Both the position numbers and the translations under genes were made by a program. Source: Ailanthus altissimus (Eukaryota > Streptophyta > Magnoliopsida > Sapindales > Simaroubaceae). From it: DNA of 64,000 nucleotides. Under the pieces are notes generated by a model. It did no database searches and had not been told where the DNA came from. It saw only the letters and a program-made list of their open reading frames with translations. Shown here piece by piece: positions 24,405 through 36,905 of the stretch (within the stretch, counting starts at the first letter, position 1; each line of letters begins with the position of its first letter). Where the stretch lies: assembly GCA_946807835.1 (NCBI GenBank), contig OX327712.1, positions 15,456,001 through 15,520,000 of the forward strand, written 5' to 3'.

Positions 24405-25859
24405 TCATAAAGTAGTGACTCTGGTTAAGTCCTTGCATAGGACGAACTTAACCGAGGGTAGTGGCTTAGTCAACATATCAGCAGGATTTTTAGATGACGC
24501 TATCTTTGTTAGACTAACTTCACCACTTTGGACAATCTCACGAATGTAATGGAGCCTCACATCAATGTGTTTCGACCTCTCGCAGAACACTTGATGCTTG
24601 CTTAGGTGTATGGCACTTTGGCTATCACAATACACACCGGTATTCACATCTTCACTAGCCAATACCTCCGCGCATATGCCTTTTAACCACACGGCTTCTT
24701 TGATAGCTTCTCCAACAGCTATGTACTCTGCCTCTGTGGTAGATAGTGCAACCACATGTTATAGGACTGATCTCCAACACACACTACACCCAAACACTGT
24801 GAATACGTAGCCCGTTAACGATCTTCTTTTATCAAGATCACCTGCATAATATGAGTCTACGTACCCTCTTACCATTTCATTACTATCCTCATCCCTCTTA
24901 TACACTAACCCGTGATTCGACGTTCCCTTGAGATATCTCAAAATCCACGTTACTGCAAGCCAGTGATCTTTTCCCGGATTCGTCATGTATCTACTCACCA
25001 CACTTACAGCCTATGCTATGTCTGGTCTTATGCAAACCATTGCATACATGATGCTCCCCACAGCGCTTACATATGGTACTTTGCTCATCTGCAGTTACTC
25101 CTCATCGGATGTCGGCGACTGTGCTGCTGAAAGTCTGAAATGCATGGCCAAAGGCGTAGAGACAGCCTTCGCGTTTGACATACCAAACTTCTCCAAAATT
25201 TTGACTATATATCGCTGTTGGGACAAGAAGATAACATCTCTTCTTTCCCTCATAATATCCATACCCAAAATTCTCTTCGCTGCTCCCAAATCCTTCATTT
25301 CAAACTCGCCACTCAACTGCTTCTTGAGCTTCTATATTTCTTCCATATTCTTGCATGCGATCAACATATCATCGACGTATAAAAGCAAATACATCATCCC
25401 ACAACTCATGTTCTTGAAGTATATGCATCTGTAATACTTGCTCCTACTAAAACCACAAGCCATCATAAACTCATCAAATCTCCTATACCACTGTCTAGGG
25501 GATTACTTTAACCCGTACAATGACTTTTTTAGCAAACAAGCATGATCTTCTTTTCCGGACTCCTCGAACCCTTGCGGCTGTGCCAAGTATATCGTTTCTT
25601 CAAGCTCTCTATGTAGAAAAGCTGTCTTTACATCCATCTGTTCTAGATGTAAATCAAGGTTTGCACACATGGCTAACAAAATCCTAATAGATGTGTGCTT
25701 GACAACTGGAGAAAATATCTCATGAACTCCCTCTCTCTGAGTAAAACCTTGTGCTACTAACCTAGCCTTGAATCTTGTAGGCTCAATCCCCGGTATCCTC
25801 TCCTTCACCTTATACACCCACTTGCACCCGACTAGCTTCTTTTGAGGTCTCTCCACCAA
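24405..25859 (-). pseudogene. Copia reverse transcriptase and RNase H (broken)
   Basis: On the minus strand, 25503-25859 holds the RT start (KLVGCKWVYKVK, FKARLVAQGFTQREGV, MDVKTAFLHRELEETIY). The YVDD active-site region lies near 25360-25385 (LLLYVDDMLIA), followed by FEMKDLGAAKRILGMDI (25095-25316), then VSRYMTNPGKDHW (24759-25001), and the RNase H end with STTEAEYIA, DSQSAIHLSKH and HIDVRLHYIRE (24405-24755). Several in-frame stops, such as the one after KKSLYGLK, separate these pieces, so no enzyme can be made from this copy. Confidence 0.88.
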
Positions 25860-25862
25860 CTT

Positions 25863-27093
25863 TCAGGTATTGTTCTTCTTAAGAGAACAAATTTCTTCTT
25901 TCATAGCCTGATGCCATTCTTTCTTGTTTTCACTCTTCATAGCCTCACCATATATCATAGACTCATCATACTCAAGAGTGTAAACAGAATTAAATGTATG
26001 AGCAACTAAGTTTGCTTGTACATACCTGACTGGTGGGTTGATCGTTCTCCTTAGCTTATCTCTAGCAAGCTGGTACTCTTCAAGTTCCAACTCAGGAGTT
26101 CTAGTCTTCTTTTGGGTGGACTTGAAGTAACTCGTCGGTGTTCTTGGTTCATCTTCAAGGATCTCCTTATTGAAGTATTGATCTGGGGGCATATCAGATC
26201 CATTTTCAGGCGCTACTTCAACTTCTATTGACTCGGGTGCTAAGTCTTCTTTGGTCACTGGTTCTTCTTTCTCATCTTCATGGGAGGTTTTCAGCATTGT
26301 CATCTCATCGAATGTCACATCACAGCTTATGATACTCCTTACTGGTGTTAAGTCTTTACACCACACCTTGTATCCTTTTACTCCTTCGGGATATCCTATG
26401 AATACCCCTTTGATAGCTCTAGGTTCCAACTTCCCCTCCTTAACATGTACAAAGGTAGGGTAACCAAATATTCTGAGGTGGTCATACTTCGGAGGATTGC
26501 TAGACCATTTCTCTTCTGGCGTCTTGAAGTCAACTGCTGAGGAGGGACTTCTATTAATCAAGTAAGCTACAGTCACTACAGCTTCTCTTCAGAATGTCTT
26601 GAACATCTTTGCATTGGTAAGCATGCATCTAACCCTTTCAAGTAGGGTTCTGTTCATCCTCTCAGCTACCCCATTCTGCTGCGGTGTTGATCTTACCGTT
26701 CTATGCCTTGCAATCCCATGTTTGGCACAAAATCCATCAAACTCTCTGTTACCAAATTCGAGGCCGTTGTCAGTTCTCAACCTCTTCACTCTTTTACCAG
26801 TCTGATTCTCAACAAGAATCTTCCAAGTCTTGAATACTTCAAAGGCTTGGTTCTTACTCTTCAACACATAGAGCCACAGCTTCCTCGAATAGTCATCAAT
26901 CAAGTTGAGAAAATACCTGGCACCACCACAAGTAGCTGTTTGAGCTGGTCCTCAAAGATCCGAGTGTATGTAGTCAAGAGTCCCCTTAGTCTTATATTCG
27001 CTGGTACTGAACCTCACTCTATGTGTTTTCCCTAGCACACAATGCTCACAAAATTCTAAGGGCTGGAACTTATCCTCTTCAAATGTCTTTTGA
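25863..27093 (-). pseudogene. Copia integrase core (broken)
   Basis: 26589-26903 gives MIDDYSRKLWLYVLKSK, RTDNGLEFGNREFD and STPQQNGVAERMNRTLLER, the copia integrase core with its second Asp and the Glu. 25863-26576 continues with TVAYLINRSPSS, PEEKWSSNPPKYDHLRIFG and the linker toward RT. Stops at about 26577-26588 and 26904-26952 interrupt the frame. The pre-integrase zinc region around 27000-27093 is partly readable (FEEDKF, FCEHCVLGKTH) in another frame. Confidence 0.85.
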
Positions 27094-28383
27094 CTATATA
27101 ACTCCTTTAGGTTTCTCCTCGCCTAGGTATGCCAATCTAAGATGCCACAACTTAGTTTGCATACTCTCATCATCTACAGAGAATAATGCAGAACCGCTCA
27201 CGACTTCGCCCTTAAGCACATAAACACCCTTGCGCTTCTCTCCTCTCATCACCACCATGGAACCTTTCAAAACTCTTAAAATCCCTCCGTCGATCCTGAT
27301 GGAACACCCATTCTGGTCTAAAGTCCTTAATGAGATCAAATTTCTCTTCAAGTCAGGAACATACCTAACATCTGTCAACTCTCTCACTCGCCCATCATGC
27401 AGCCTAAGCTTAACACTACCAATTCCCATCATCTGACATGCAATGTCATTACCCATTAACACCTTACCACCACTAATGGGTTGAAAATTTGTAAACCAGG
27501 ACTTGTGCGGGCACATGTGAAAAGTACAACCAGAATTAAGAACCCATTGTTCAGAGTTCATACCATCAATAGCGACGAGTGTCTCTGCGCTGTCATAGCT
27601 ATCATCATAGGCAAGTGCAGCATCCGCTTTCTTCTTATCTTGTGCTTTCTTCTCAGGACAGTCTTTTATGAAGTGCCTCTCTTTCTTGCAGCAATAGCAC
27701 TTCCTAGGAGTCCTAGACTTCGATCTTAAGCCTTTTTTCTTCCCATCTCTATATGAGGGCCTTCCTCTTACAAATAGACTTTCTGCATTGCCCTCAGTCT
27801 GCTTTCCTAATAACTTTAAGTTTAATGATGATTTCACATCACTCATCGTTAAACTCTCTCTGCCGTAGAGTAGCGTATCAACGAAACTCTTATAGCTCTT
27901 AGGGAGTGAACTCAGCAGGATAATTGCTCTATCTTCATCTTTTATCTTGATTTTGATAGACTCAAGATCAAGGATGATCTTATTGAATGCGCCTATATGA
28001 TCTTTCATCGGCGTCCCCTCTGACATGGACAGCTGATATAGCTTCTTCTTTATATGTAATCTGTTGGCCAACGATTTCCTCATATAAAGAGAGTCAAGCT
28101 TCCTCCAAAGACCTATTGCCGTCGTCTCACCTGTTACTTCCCTTAATACTTTATTGCTCAATGACAGAACGATTGTGCTATGAGTTCTTTCTTGAATGTC
28201 CCTTCTTTCTGCTTCTGCTCTAGATGACTCTAGCGTCTTCTCTTCATCACTAGATGGAGCTGCAATCTCCTCTAATGCCGAACCAAGCCTTTGGCTCACC
28301 AATAACGCTCTAACCTTCATCTTCCACAGATTGAAGTCATTCGTATCGTTGAATTTCTCTGCCTCATACTCGGGTGTGGCCAT
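27094..28383 (-). pseudogene. Copia gag-protease, open for 429 aa but with mutated protease
   Basis: The frame starts MATPEYEAEKFNDTNDF at 28383. It includes a UBN2-type gag core (WRKLDSLYMRKSLANRLHIKK, MKDHIGAFNKIILDLE, LLSSLPKSYKSFVDTLLYGR) and a CCHC knuckle, here CYCCKKERHFIKDC, with the usual Gly replaced by Glu. The protease motif is WVLNSGCTFHMC, where Asn replaces the catalytic Asp of the family. The frame ends in the pre-integrase region (LWHLRLAYLGEE). This part is the least damaged of the element but would lack protease activity. Confidence 0.88.
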
Positions 28384-28394
28384 GTCTGCTTAAA

Positions 28395-28413
28395 ACCAAA
28401 GCTCTGATACCAG
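28395..28413 (-). other. Primer binding site of the copia element (tRNA-iMet type)
   Basis: The minus strand reads CTGGTATCAGAGCTTTGGTT. The TGGTATCAGAGC core is the standard complement of the initiator-Met tRNA 3' end, and it sits next to the 5' LTR (starts 28416). Confidence 0.85.
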
Positions 28414-28415
28414 TT

Positions 28416-29060
28416 TGTTGAAGCGGAAGCACACAAACAAGCAGAACAATTCATCCAAGCAATATAATAATGCAGAACAAGTTACTAAGAAATAAATAGA
28501 GAAAGGGGTAGAAGAAGAACACACAAAGAAAACTCTCTCTTTCACTTTAGGGCTTTTCTCTCACAAAGAACCACTAAGATCTCTTGTTTATCACAAAGAT
28601 TGTCAAGATTATGTTTACAAGCCAATTAATAGCCTTTATATAGGCTTTAGGACGCCCTAGGTTTACCCTATACGTGTGGGAGGTGTATAAGGGAGTCCTG
28701 GAGCAAGTGGGAGACGAAATTAGGAAGTTTCCTAATTTCGTCTCCCACTTGCTCCAGGACTCCCTTATACACCTCCCACACGTATAGGGTAAACCTAGGA
28801 CGACACTGTTCCTGTCTCCAGCGCCGCGGCGCTGGGCTCTCGTCGCCGCGATGCTGGCGCACTTTCTGCTCAGCGCTGCGGCACTCAAGTTCTATTCTGG
28901 GCGCCGCGGCACCCACGCCTGGTCGCTGTGACGCCTGCGCCTGGTGCACCCTTTTTCGTTTTTCACCTCCTTTCGCGTCCATTTTCAATTCGTGTGCACC
29001 CTACGCACTTGATTTGAACCCCAAATTATATTCTAATAATTTTTAATCAATATTCTCACA
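28416..29060 (-). repeat. Copia 5' LTR, rearranged by a perfect inverted repeat
   Basis: It runs from TGTTGAAGCG to TATTCTCACA, 645 bp. Relative to the other LTR it lacks an internal block (about 110 bp) and carries a perfect palindromic insertion (28656-28799). It shares the GC-rich block with the palindrome CCAGCGCCGCGGCGCTGG (28818-28835). Confidence 0.9.
28656..28799. repeat. Perfect 71-bp inverted repeat with 2-bp spacer
   Basis: The left arm begins CCTAGGTTTACCC and the right arm ends GGGTAAACCTAGG. The centre is at 28727-28728 (GT), within 'attaggaagtttcctaat'. I see no mismatch in the arms. The other copia LTR carries only one orientation of this sequence (resuming at 24023), so the inverted copy arose in this LTR, for example by template switching. 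Confidence 0.92.
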
Positions 29061-29409
29061 GATTATATTAAAGTCTTTTTACGTGGCACGATCTTGTTCA
29101 CATTTTCGATTATAGCAAATATTTTCTTTTTCTTTTTTCTTTTCCTTTTTTTTTTGGTCTAAGAAAGCAACAATAACCTTTTGTTTTTGTTTTTTTTAAA
29201 TTTTTTTTATTTTTTACATGACCGCAGCAATATTGGAACAGATGATGACACTATTGAAAAAAGATGCTACTTGATACTAGGTATCTATTTCAAGTATTAT
29301 CTTTCAGTCACATTTTCCCACTTGACATATACACTTTTTTATAAATAAAAACTAATATTTTTAATTTGCTATCTTCTGAACCAAAAACAAGAAGAAAAAC
29401 TGAGAAACA
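29061..29409 (+). promoter_or_regulatory. Proximal promoter of DBR copy B: ACGTGGC element and TATA box
   Basis: 'tttttacgtggcacgatc' with an ABRE/G-box-like ACGTGGC (29081-29087) is shared with the orphan upstream module at 62999-63005. A TATAAATA box lies at 29340-29347, about 63 bases before the ATG. Everything further upstream was displaced 17.9 kb away by the copia/Athila insertion, so the LTR palindrome and GC-rich block now form the immediate upstream context. Confidence 0.55.
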
Positions 29410-29658
29410 ATGGCGGGTGAAGGAGGAGAAGCTGACGTTGTGAGCAACAAGCAGGTGATTTTGAACGACTACGTGACAGGTTTTCCGAAAGAGTCAGACA
29501 TGAAAATAAGAACTGGGTCGATTAAGCTGAAGGTGCCTGAGGGTTCAAAGGACACAGTTCTTTTGAAGAATCTTTATATCTCTCCTGATCCTTACATGAG
29601 AGGACGCATGAGCAAGCTTGATAGACCTTATTTTATCGACGCTTTTGAGCCCGGTTTG
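29410..29658 (+). CDS. Exon 1 of DBR copy B
   Basis: 83 codons from the ATG in 'aacaatggcggg' to GAG CCC GGT TTG, then the donor GTTAGT. It is not a stand-alone gene. Read-through past the donor adds only a short unrelated tail ending near 29733. It joins in phase 0 to 48753 (CCT CTA AGC), giving EPGL-PLSGGGVAK in agreement with the family. Confidence 0.8.
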
Positions 29659-29891
29659 GTTAGTTCTTCAAATACCCATCTTGCTTTTTCCATTTTCTTC
29701 AAAGGTTTTGTGAGTTCTTTTTTTTTTTTTTAAAACAAAATCTTAGTGTTTTAGAGAATTTTTGTGGTAATGGTTGGAGGGCAAAGAATATTTTGAAGAG
29801 CTAGTAGATATTTTTCCACTGTCTATTTTCCTTCTACTTCTACTTGCAGATCTACACCAAATATATGTATTAGTACTGGTAGGGTAGCACT

Positions 29892-32800
29892 TAAGGGTTG
29901 GTAAAATTCGATCCAATTTTATTGGAACCGAATTGATTTGGTTTGGATTTTTAAGAAAATAAAATTGTAAAACTGAATTAGAAGAGGAAAATCGATTTAG
30001 ACTAAACCGGTTCTTTTGGGTCCAGTTTTTTCGATTTTTTATTTTTTTTTAATTTAAAATTTTAGGCTTTTTAAATTTTTTGTTCAAAAACTTTATTAGA
30101 TCATTTTAAACTCTAATTTTTTAGTCTACTTCATATTAACATAATTATAATTTATTTAATTTAAAATAAATTTAAATTTTTTATTTATTAATAATATACT
30201 AATTTTTTATAATATCCATAAAATAAAAGATTTATATATCGTAAATTTAAATATTAGGTTTTTTTTATTTTTCAATTTTATGTTTTTTAATTTAGTGATG
30301 AATTATATGTGAGTAAATTTATAATTGTATTTTAATTCTCTAATTATTTTAATACCACATGACAATTTAAATTTATTTTTCAGTCTATTTTCTTTCTGCT
30401 TGCAGATCTACACCAAATGAATGTATTGGTATTGATTGGGTAATATTTAATGGTGGCTACGGTTCGATTTTGTTGAAATAGAACTAAATCAATTTGGTTC
30501 AGGTTTTTAAGAAAATAAAATTGCAAAACTGAATTAGAAGAGAAAATTTGATTTAGACTAAACCGGTATTTTTGGGTTCAATTTTTTCGATTTTTAGTTT
30601 TTTTTCATTTTAAATTTTAGACTTTTAATTTTTTGTTCAAAAACTTTATTAGATCATTTTTAACTCTAAGTTTTGAGCTTATTTCATATTAATATAATTA
30701 TAATTTGTTTAATTTAAGATAAATTTAATTTTTTATTTATTAATAATATACTAATTTTTAATAATATCCATAAAATAAAAGATTTATATATGAATTTATA
30801 TATCATAAATTTAATTTTTAAGATTTTTTTTATTTTTTTGGTTTTATGTTTTTTAATTTAGTGATGGATTATGTGGGTAAATTTATAATTGCATTTTAAT
30901 TCTCCAATTATTTTAACGCCACGTGGCAATTTAAATTTATTTTTCAATCTATTTTCCTTCTGCTTGTGGATCTACACCAAATGAATGTATTGGTATTCAT
31001 TGGGTAGCATCTAACGATGGCTACGGTTCGATTTTCTTGAAATAGAACTAAAACAATTTGGTTCGGATTTTTAAGAAAATAAAACTGCAAAACTGAATTA
31101 GAAGAGGAAAATTGATTTAGACTAAATCGGTTTTTTTGGGTTCAATTTTTTCGATTTTTAGTTTTGTTTTCATTTTAAATTTTAGACTTTTTAATTTTTT
31201 TGTTCAAAAAATTTATTAGATCATTTTTAACTCTAAGTTTTGAGTCTATTTCATATTAACATAATTATAATTTATTTAATTTAAGATAAATTTTTATTTT
31301 TATTTATTAATAATATGCTAATTTTTAATAATATCCATAAAATAAAAGATTTATATATGAATTTATATATCATAAATTTAAATTTTAAGATTTTTTTTAT
31401 TTTTTAATTTTATGTTTTTTAATTTAGTGATGGATTATATGTGGGTAAATTTATATTTGTATTTTAATTCTCCAATTATTTTAACACCACGTGGCAAATT
31501 AAATTTATTTTTCAGTCTATTTTCCATCTACTTGCAGATCTACACCAAATGAATGTATTGGTATTGATTGGGTAGCATCTAACGGTGGCTACGGTTCAAT
31601 TTTGTTGAAATAGAACTAAATCAATTTGGTTCGGATTTTTAAGAAAATAAAACTGTAAAATTGAATTATAAGAGAAAAATCGATTTAGACTAAACCTGTT
31701 TTTTTTGGTTCAATTTTTTCGATTTTTAGTTTTTTTTTCATTTTAAATTTTAGACTTTTTAATTTTTTGTTCAAAAAATTTATTAGATCATTTTTAACTC
31801 TAAGTTTTGAGCCTATTTCATATTAACATAATTACAATTTGTTTAATTTAAGATAAATTTAAAAATTTTATTTATTAATAATATACTAATTTTTAATAAT
31901 ATCCATAAAATAAAAAATTTATATATAAATTTTATATATCATAAATTTAAATTTTAAGATTTTTTTATCTTTTGGTTTTATGTTTTTTAATTTAGTGATG
32001 AATTATATGTGGGTAAATTTATATTTGTATTTTAATTCTCCAATTATTTTAATGTCACGTGGCAATTTAAAATTATTTTTCAGTCTATTTTCCTTCTGCT
32101 TGCAGATCTACACCAAATGAATGTATTGGTATTGATTGGATAGCATCTAACGATGGCTACGGTTCGATTTTATTGAAATAGAACTAAAACAATTTGGTTC
32201 GGGTTTTTAAGAAAATAAAACTATAAAATTGAATTAGAAGAGAAAAATTTATTTAGACTAAACCAGTTTTTTTGGGTTCAATTTTTTTAATTTTTATTTT
32301 AAATTTTAGACTTTTTAATTTTTTGTTCAAAAAATTTATTAGATCATTTTTAACTCTAAGTTTTGAGCCTATTTCATATTAACATAATTACAATTTGTTT
32401 AATTTAAGATAAATTTTTGTTTTTATTTATTAATAATACACTAATTTTTAATAATATCTATAAAATAAAATGTAATGCTCATTTCTCATGAATAGTCAAA
32501 TATCTAGAATTTCGGTATTTGACAAGTAGGGAACCGTAGAAGTTTCAGATTTCAATCCTTCTTCGAATTTTTTTTTTTAAGTGTTTACGTGAGTCGTAAT
32601 AGACCAAATTGAAAATTTTCATAGTCAATTTGGGCGTTGGGTGCTCACCGAATATTTTAAAAAAAAATTCGGTTGACTAAATAGTAAAAATTTAATATTT
32701 GTATCAATAATTTTTTGTGTAAGCATCACACCCTAAGCAAGCTATTTTTGTTGTATAAGTATGTATATTTTAAGACATATAGACCAATCAAATTAGGACA

Positions 32801-35800
32801 ATTGCATATATTAGTCTATTATATTATATTTTATTAGTTATTAGTAATATTTATTAAATTATAGGCCACCAATCAAATACTTTTTAATTGAAGGACTAAA
32901 TGGCAATTAGGCATGTCTTGGAGAGCCATTATGCAATTTTTTGGTTTATATATAAAGGCCAAGTGTTTTTTTTTCAAGAATTGTCGAGAAAAAAAAAACA
33001 AAGAGAGAGAGAATTTCGAAAATGAAGAAGGGAAGGAGATGAACAGTGATACCCATGAAGTTTTTAAGCCAAATCAAGGAATCCACACTAAATTTAAGTT
33101 GTTTCCAAGTGCCTAAGCAAGATTCAAGGGTGGATTAAGGGTAAATTTACTTTAAAATGTGAGAATTTCAAACCCTAGAATAGTAAATTAGGGTTTTTGT
33201 ATAATTGGACTTCAATTGATTAAATTTAGGGCATTAGAATGAATTTGGAAAGTAGATAAAACCATAGGTAAGAAGAAATTTGAAAAATGGTAAAAATTTC
33301 ATTTGGGTCATTTTGGCTAATTTAGAATTTTTAGTGGTATAAGTGCAATTAGCTAAAATTGAGGGTTAAAAATGAATTCTATGACCCTTAAGATGAGTTT
33401 TGATAGGTGGAAATCAAAGTTAGGATATGAGACATAATGGTCATTTATGACAAAGATTAAGAGTAATTATGTCCAAAGAAAATTATAAGGGACTATGGAC
33501 CCTTTTGACAAAAAATGGTAGTTTATGCATAAATTGAGATTGTTGGGGGAAGAATTGTAAATTTAGAAAGGAATTTTGGGTGGTGGCCGAAAATGTGCAC
33601 TAGGGTATTTTGGTAATTTTTTCTTTTAAGAGGGGTTAAAGCGTAATTTATGCTTTGTAGGTGCCGAAGGGCGAAATCGGTGAAAGTACAAGCCCGAAAA
33701 AAAAACTTTAGCAAAGGACAATTGGTGAGTGGGAAAGTGATTAAAAGAAATTAAATGCAGTTTATTTTAAATTATTAGTATTTATGTGCTTTCTAATTTA
33801 AATGTTAGTTGTTTTAGGAAATTTACTTAAGTTGCGTGATTTTTAGAATTAAGGAAAGCATACTGATATTTTATTTGATATTTTTGAGATAATGAGAATT
33901 GAAAATTTATCATTTGAAAATACCGCAAAATTATAGAATTACAGTTCAGTATTTTCTACAGTTTAGAGATTTAATTTTTCAGCAATAAGAAACAGTTTTA
34001 AGAATATTATCAGTTTTCAAAGGCCAGTGGTACCCCATTTATCAGTTATCAGCTATCAGCTATCAAATTCAGATCCCTGTGGAGATTTTATAGGCCCGGC
34101 CAGTACACCCCGTATGCGTGAGTAGGTTAGTCAGTTGGGTTGAGTACTGCTAACTCCGGGGAGTCGGGGTGTCAAGTCTGTGAGTCGCTTATGCTACGGG
34201 GTGTTGTCTCGCTATATGTCTACGATGTAGGATTCCGCTATATAGCCAGTGAGATGTCTCAGATCTATCAGTTTATCAGATTAGTCACAGTGGTTGTTGC
34301 TAGCGGAAACCGCCCTGTGACCGACTCATTTTTTCGGCTACGTTGACAAGTGAATCTAGCATTAAGGTAGCCATTGGTGCTTTTCAGACAGACTAGAACC
34401 GAGCAGAAATTTTAGATAATTGTATGAGATATGTAGTTTTTTTTTAAAAAAAAAATGAAATTGTTTGTTAATAATGTTTACAGATTTCAACAGTAGACTA
34501 TTATGTTTTAAAAATTTTAAATAAAGAAAACTGCTCGGTAGAGTTTTATCAGTATTTGAGATTTAGAAATGATTTAGAACAGTTTTTCGTACTTTTAGAA
34601 TTTTTACTATATTTTCACAATTATTTAGATTTCACACTTACTCATTGAGTTTATCAACTCACCCTTTATTTTTGGTGTTTCTATTTTTCCCCCAGATACA
34701 AAGAAAATGGCCAAGCGAGGACTTTACTAATTTTTAATTTACCGATAGCATTTTATGCATTTATATGCTCATGACAATTGTTGTGTTATATAAATTTTGG
34801 ATATTGTTTTTCAAAAATGTAGATAAAATCCACTCGGCAAGATTTCATCAACATATGATATTAGAAACCGTTTTACAGCTTTACATCAGTTTTAGAAGCA
34901 TGATTTATGCATGTATTTAGAATTTATTATCTATGCATAATGTTCTTTTATTTGAAATCTTAATTACACTGACTGAGCTCCTTAGATCACTCGTTTTGTG
35001 TTTTATGTTTTCTAAACCCCCTTCCCAAGTGCAGGTCTCGGTACGCAAGTTGCTGATTCTCCTATTATTGAGTAGTAGGCCAAATCTGAAGATCATTTAT
35101 ATATGTAAATGTGTTAAATAGCACCTTTTACTTTTTGCATAATAGTTGTTGGCACGTATATTTATATGTATGTTTTGAACCAACAAGAAGAGATTTCGAT
35201 ATTATGATGATTGTTTTTACTTTTTATAAGTATGCTCATTTTGTGATTTAAATGAAACTATTGAATTGTGTTGGATTTGGTTTGAAAAGGACTGGAGGTC
35301 CGAATTGGTAGTATTGAGAAATATTTGAAATAGAAGTAAAATTTCTTTGCAGGTTTTATTTAGATTTTTAGAAAAACAGGGAAAAATCTGCCCTTTTTTT
35401 TTTTAATTTTAAATGTCGTTTTCATGTATATTATTAGATTTTCTTAGTAATAGTAAGAATTAAAAAGGGGTTTGCGTCTCGAAAATTTTCAACTCACCTA
35501 GTTAAATTCTGAGGAATTTTCGTCGAGGTGCCCAACAGGGTCGCTCGGACCTACAGTAGAGGGTCTCAGGTCGAATCCTGTCATAAACGATTTATATATC
35601 ATAAATTTAAATTTTAAGATTTTTTTTATATTTTGGTTTTATGTTTTTTAATTTAGTGATGAATTATATGTGGGTAAATTTATATTTGTATTTTAATTCT
35701 CCAATTATTTTAACGCCACGTGGCAAGTTAAATTTATTTTTCAATCTATTTTCCTTCTACTTGCAAATCTACACCAAATGAATGTATTGGTATTGATTGG

Positions 35801-36429
35801 GTAGCATCTAACGGTGGCTACGGTTCGATTTTGTTGAAATAGAACTAAATCAATTTGTTTCAAGTTTTTAAGAAAATAAAACTGCAAAACTGAATTAGAA
35901 GAGAAAAATTGATTTAGACTAAACCGGTTTTTTTGGGTTCAAATTTTTTTAATTTTAGTTTTTTTTTCATTTTTAATTTTAGACTTTTTAATTTTTTGTT
36001 CAAAAACTTTATTAGATCATTTTTAACCCTAATATTTTAGCCTATTTCATATTAACATAATTACAATTTGCTTAATTTAAGATAAATTTAAATTTTTTAT
36101 TTATTAATAATATAATAATTTTTAATAATATCCATAAAATAAAAAATTTATATACGGATTTATATATCATAAATTTAAATTTTAGGTTTTTTTATTATTT
36201 TTAGGTTTTATTTTTTTTAATTTTGTGATGAATTATATGTGGGTAAGTTTATATTTTTATTTTTAATCCTCTAATTATTTTAATGTCATGTGGTAATTTA
36301 AATTTATTATTCAGTTCGGTTTTTATTTGAAAAAACTAACCGATTTTTTTGTTACAAAATAACCAAATTGAACCGAACTTGCCAATTTAATTCGATTTTT
36401 CGGTTTTTAATTTAAATTGTCCACCCTTA
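29892..36429. repeat. MITE in intron 1, amplified into about six tandem units of roughly 565 bp
   Basis: The outer ends are inverted: TAAGGGTTGG plus 'ggaaccgaattgatttgg' at the left, 'aaccaaattgaaccgaac' plus CCACCCTTA at the right. Flanks gtagcact and atagcatt (6/8 matches) suggest an hAT-size duplication. Inside, a unit recurs with the landmark '(g/a)atctacaccaaat' at 29849, 30405, 30969, 31537, 32105 and 35766; the last interval includes a 3.1-kb insertion. The spacing is 556, 564, 568 and 568. Because the landmark at 29849 lies outside the left terminus, each unit contains host flank plus part of the MITE. The amplification therefore happened after insertion, by unequal exchange or replication slippage. 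No coding content. Confidence 0.75.
32471..35583 (+). mobile_element. Solo LTR of a gypsy-type element, 3.1 kb
   Basis: It begins TGTAATGCTCATTTC and ends ...GAATCCTGTCA, with near-duplicate flanks TAAAA (32466-32470) and TAAAC (35584-35588). It interrupts one unit of the tandem MITE array. A TATA-like 'tttatatataaagg' lies near 32945. The 'gccagtgagatgtctcagatc' and 'ggtcgctcggacctacagtag' parts resemble chromovirus-type LTR text. There is no internal coding region, so the rest was lost by LTR-LTR recombination. Confidence 0.7.
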
Positions 36430-36905
36430 ATAGCATTTGCCAAGTTCTATTTGTTGTGTGTTTTCTGCATGTCAATACTTTCCTCTTCCATTGTGTCATG
36501 AATAAAATAATACTGAATTTTTGTATGTTTTATTTTGCATAAATATTTGAACTTTTTTTCAATATACAAGACACTTTTATTGTCACAATCCAAAAGAATA
36601 TATTTTGTTTGTGCCCATATTTGTCTAAAAACTTATTTGTTGGGTGAATTTATATGTCTTAATACTTTTATAATTGGTATTATTAACACTTTAAAAAAAT
36701 ACTTAACCGTTTTATGTAAATGTTTGCCCATAAGTAATAAAGAATATAAAAGATCACACAAAATAAAGATAAAGAAACAATTATCACAAGATACAAAATA
36801 TACGCGGTTCAATGACAAACACCTGCATCCATAGCGAATCTCCCAATTACTAGTTCTCAAAGAACTTTCAAATTTTTCAAACCACTCAAATCTCCCAATT
36901 ACTTA

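Larger units (their letters stand above)
11210..29060 (-). mobile_element. Ty1/copia LTR retrotransposon (degenerate, minus orientation), split by nested Athila-like element
   Basis: The LTRs begin TGTTGAAGCG and end in ...TTMTCACA or TTACA. The right one (28416-29060) is the element's 5' LTR. The left one (11210-11598 plus 24023-24335) is its 3' LTR, interrupted by the gypsy insertion. A tRNA-iMet-type primer binding site (TGGTATCAGAGC on the minus strand) abuts the 5' LTR, and a purine tract (AAGGAGGGAATT) abuts the 3' LTR. Gag, protease, integrase, RT and RNase H follow in copia order but with stops, frameshifts and a protease Asp-to-Asn change. The flanks joined without the element restore the DBR upstream module. 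The target duplication is ambiguous (GATTG left, GATTA right). The LTRs differ by indels, so this insertion is older than the nested one. Confidence 0.9.

Noticed and set aside
28574..28988. Minus-strand ORFs in the copia 5' LTR
   Set aside because: They read through the perfect palindrome and GC-rich LTR block and have no homology-like features.
11201..29065. A clear 5-bp target duplication for the outer copia element
   Set aside because: Flanks are GATTG and GATTA, and joining them directly already restores the paralogous sequence, so the duplication cannot be defined.
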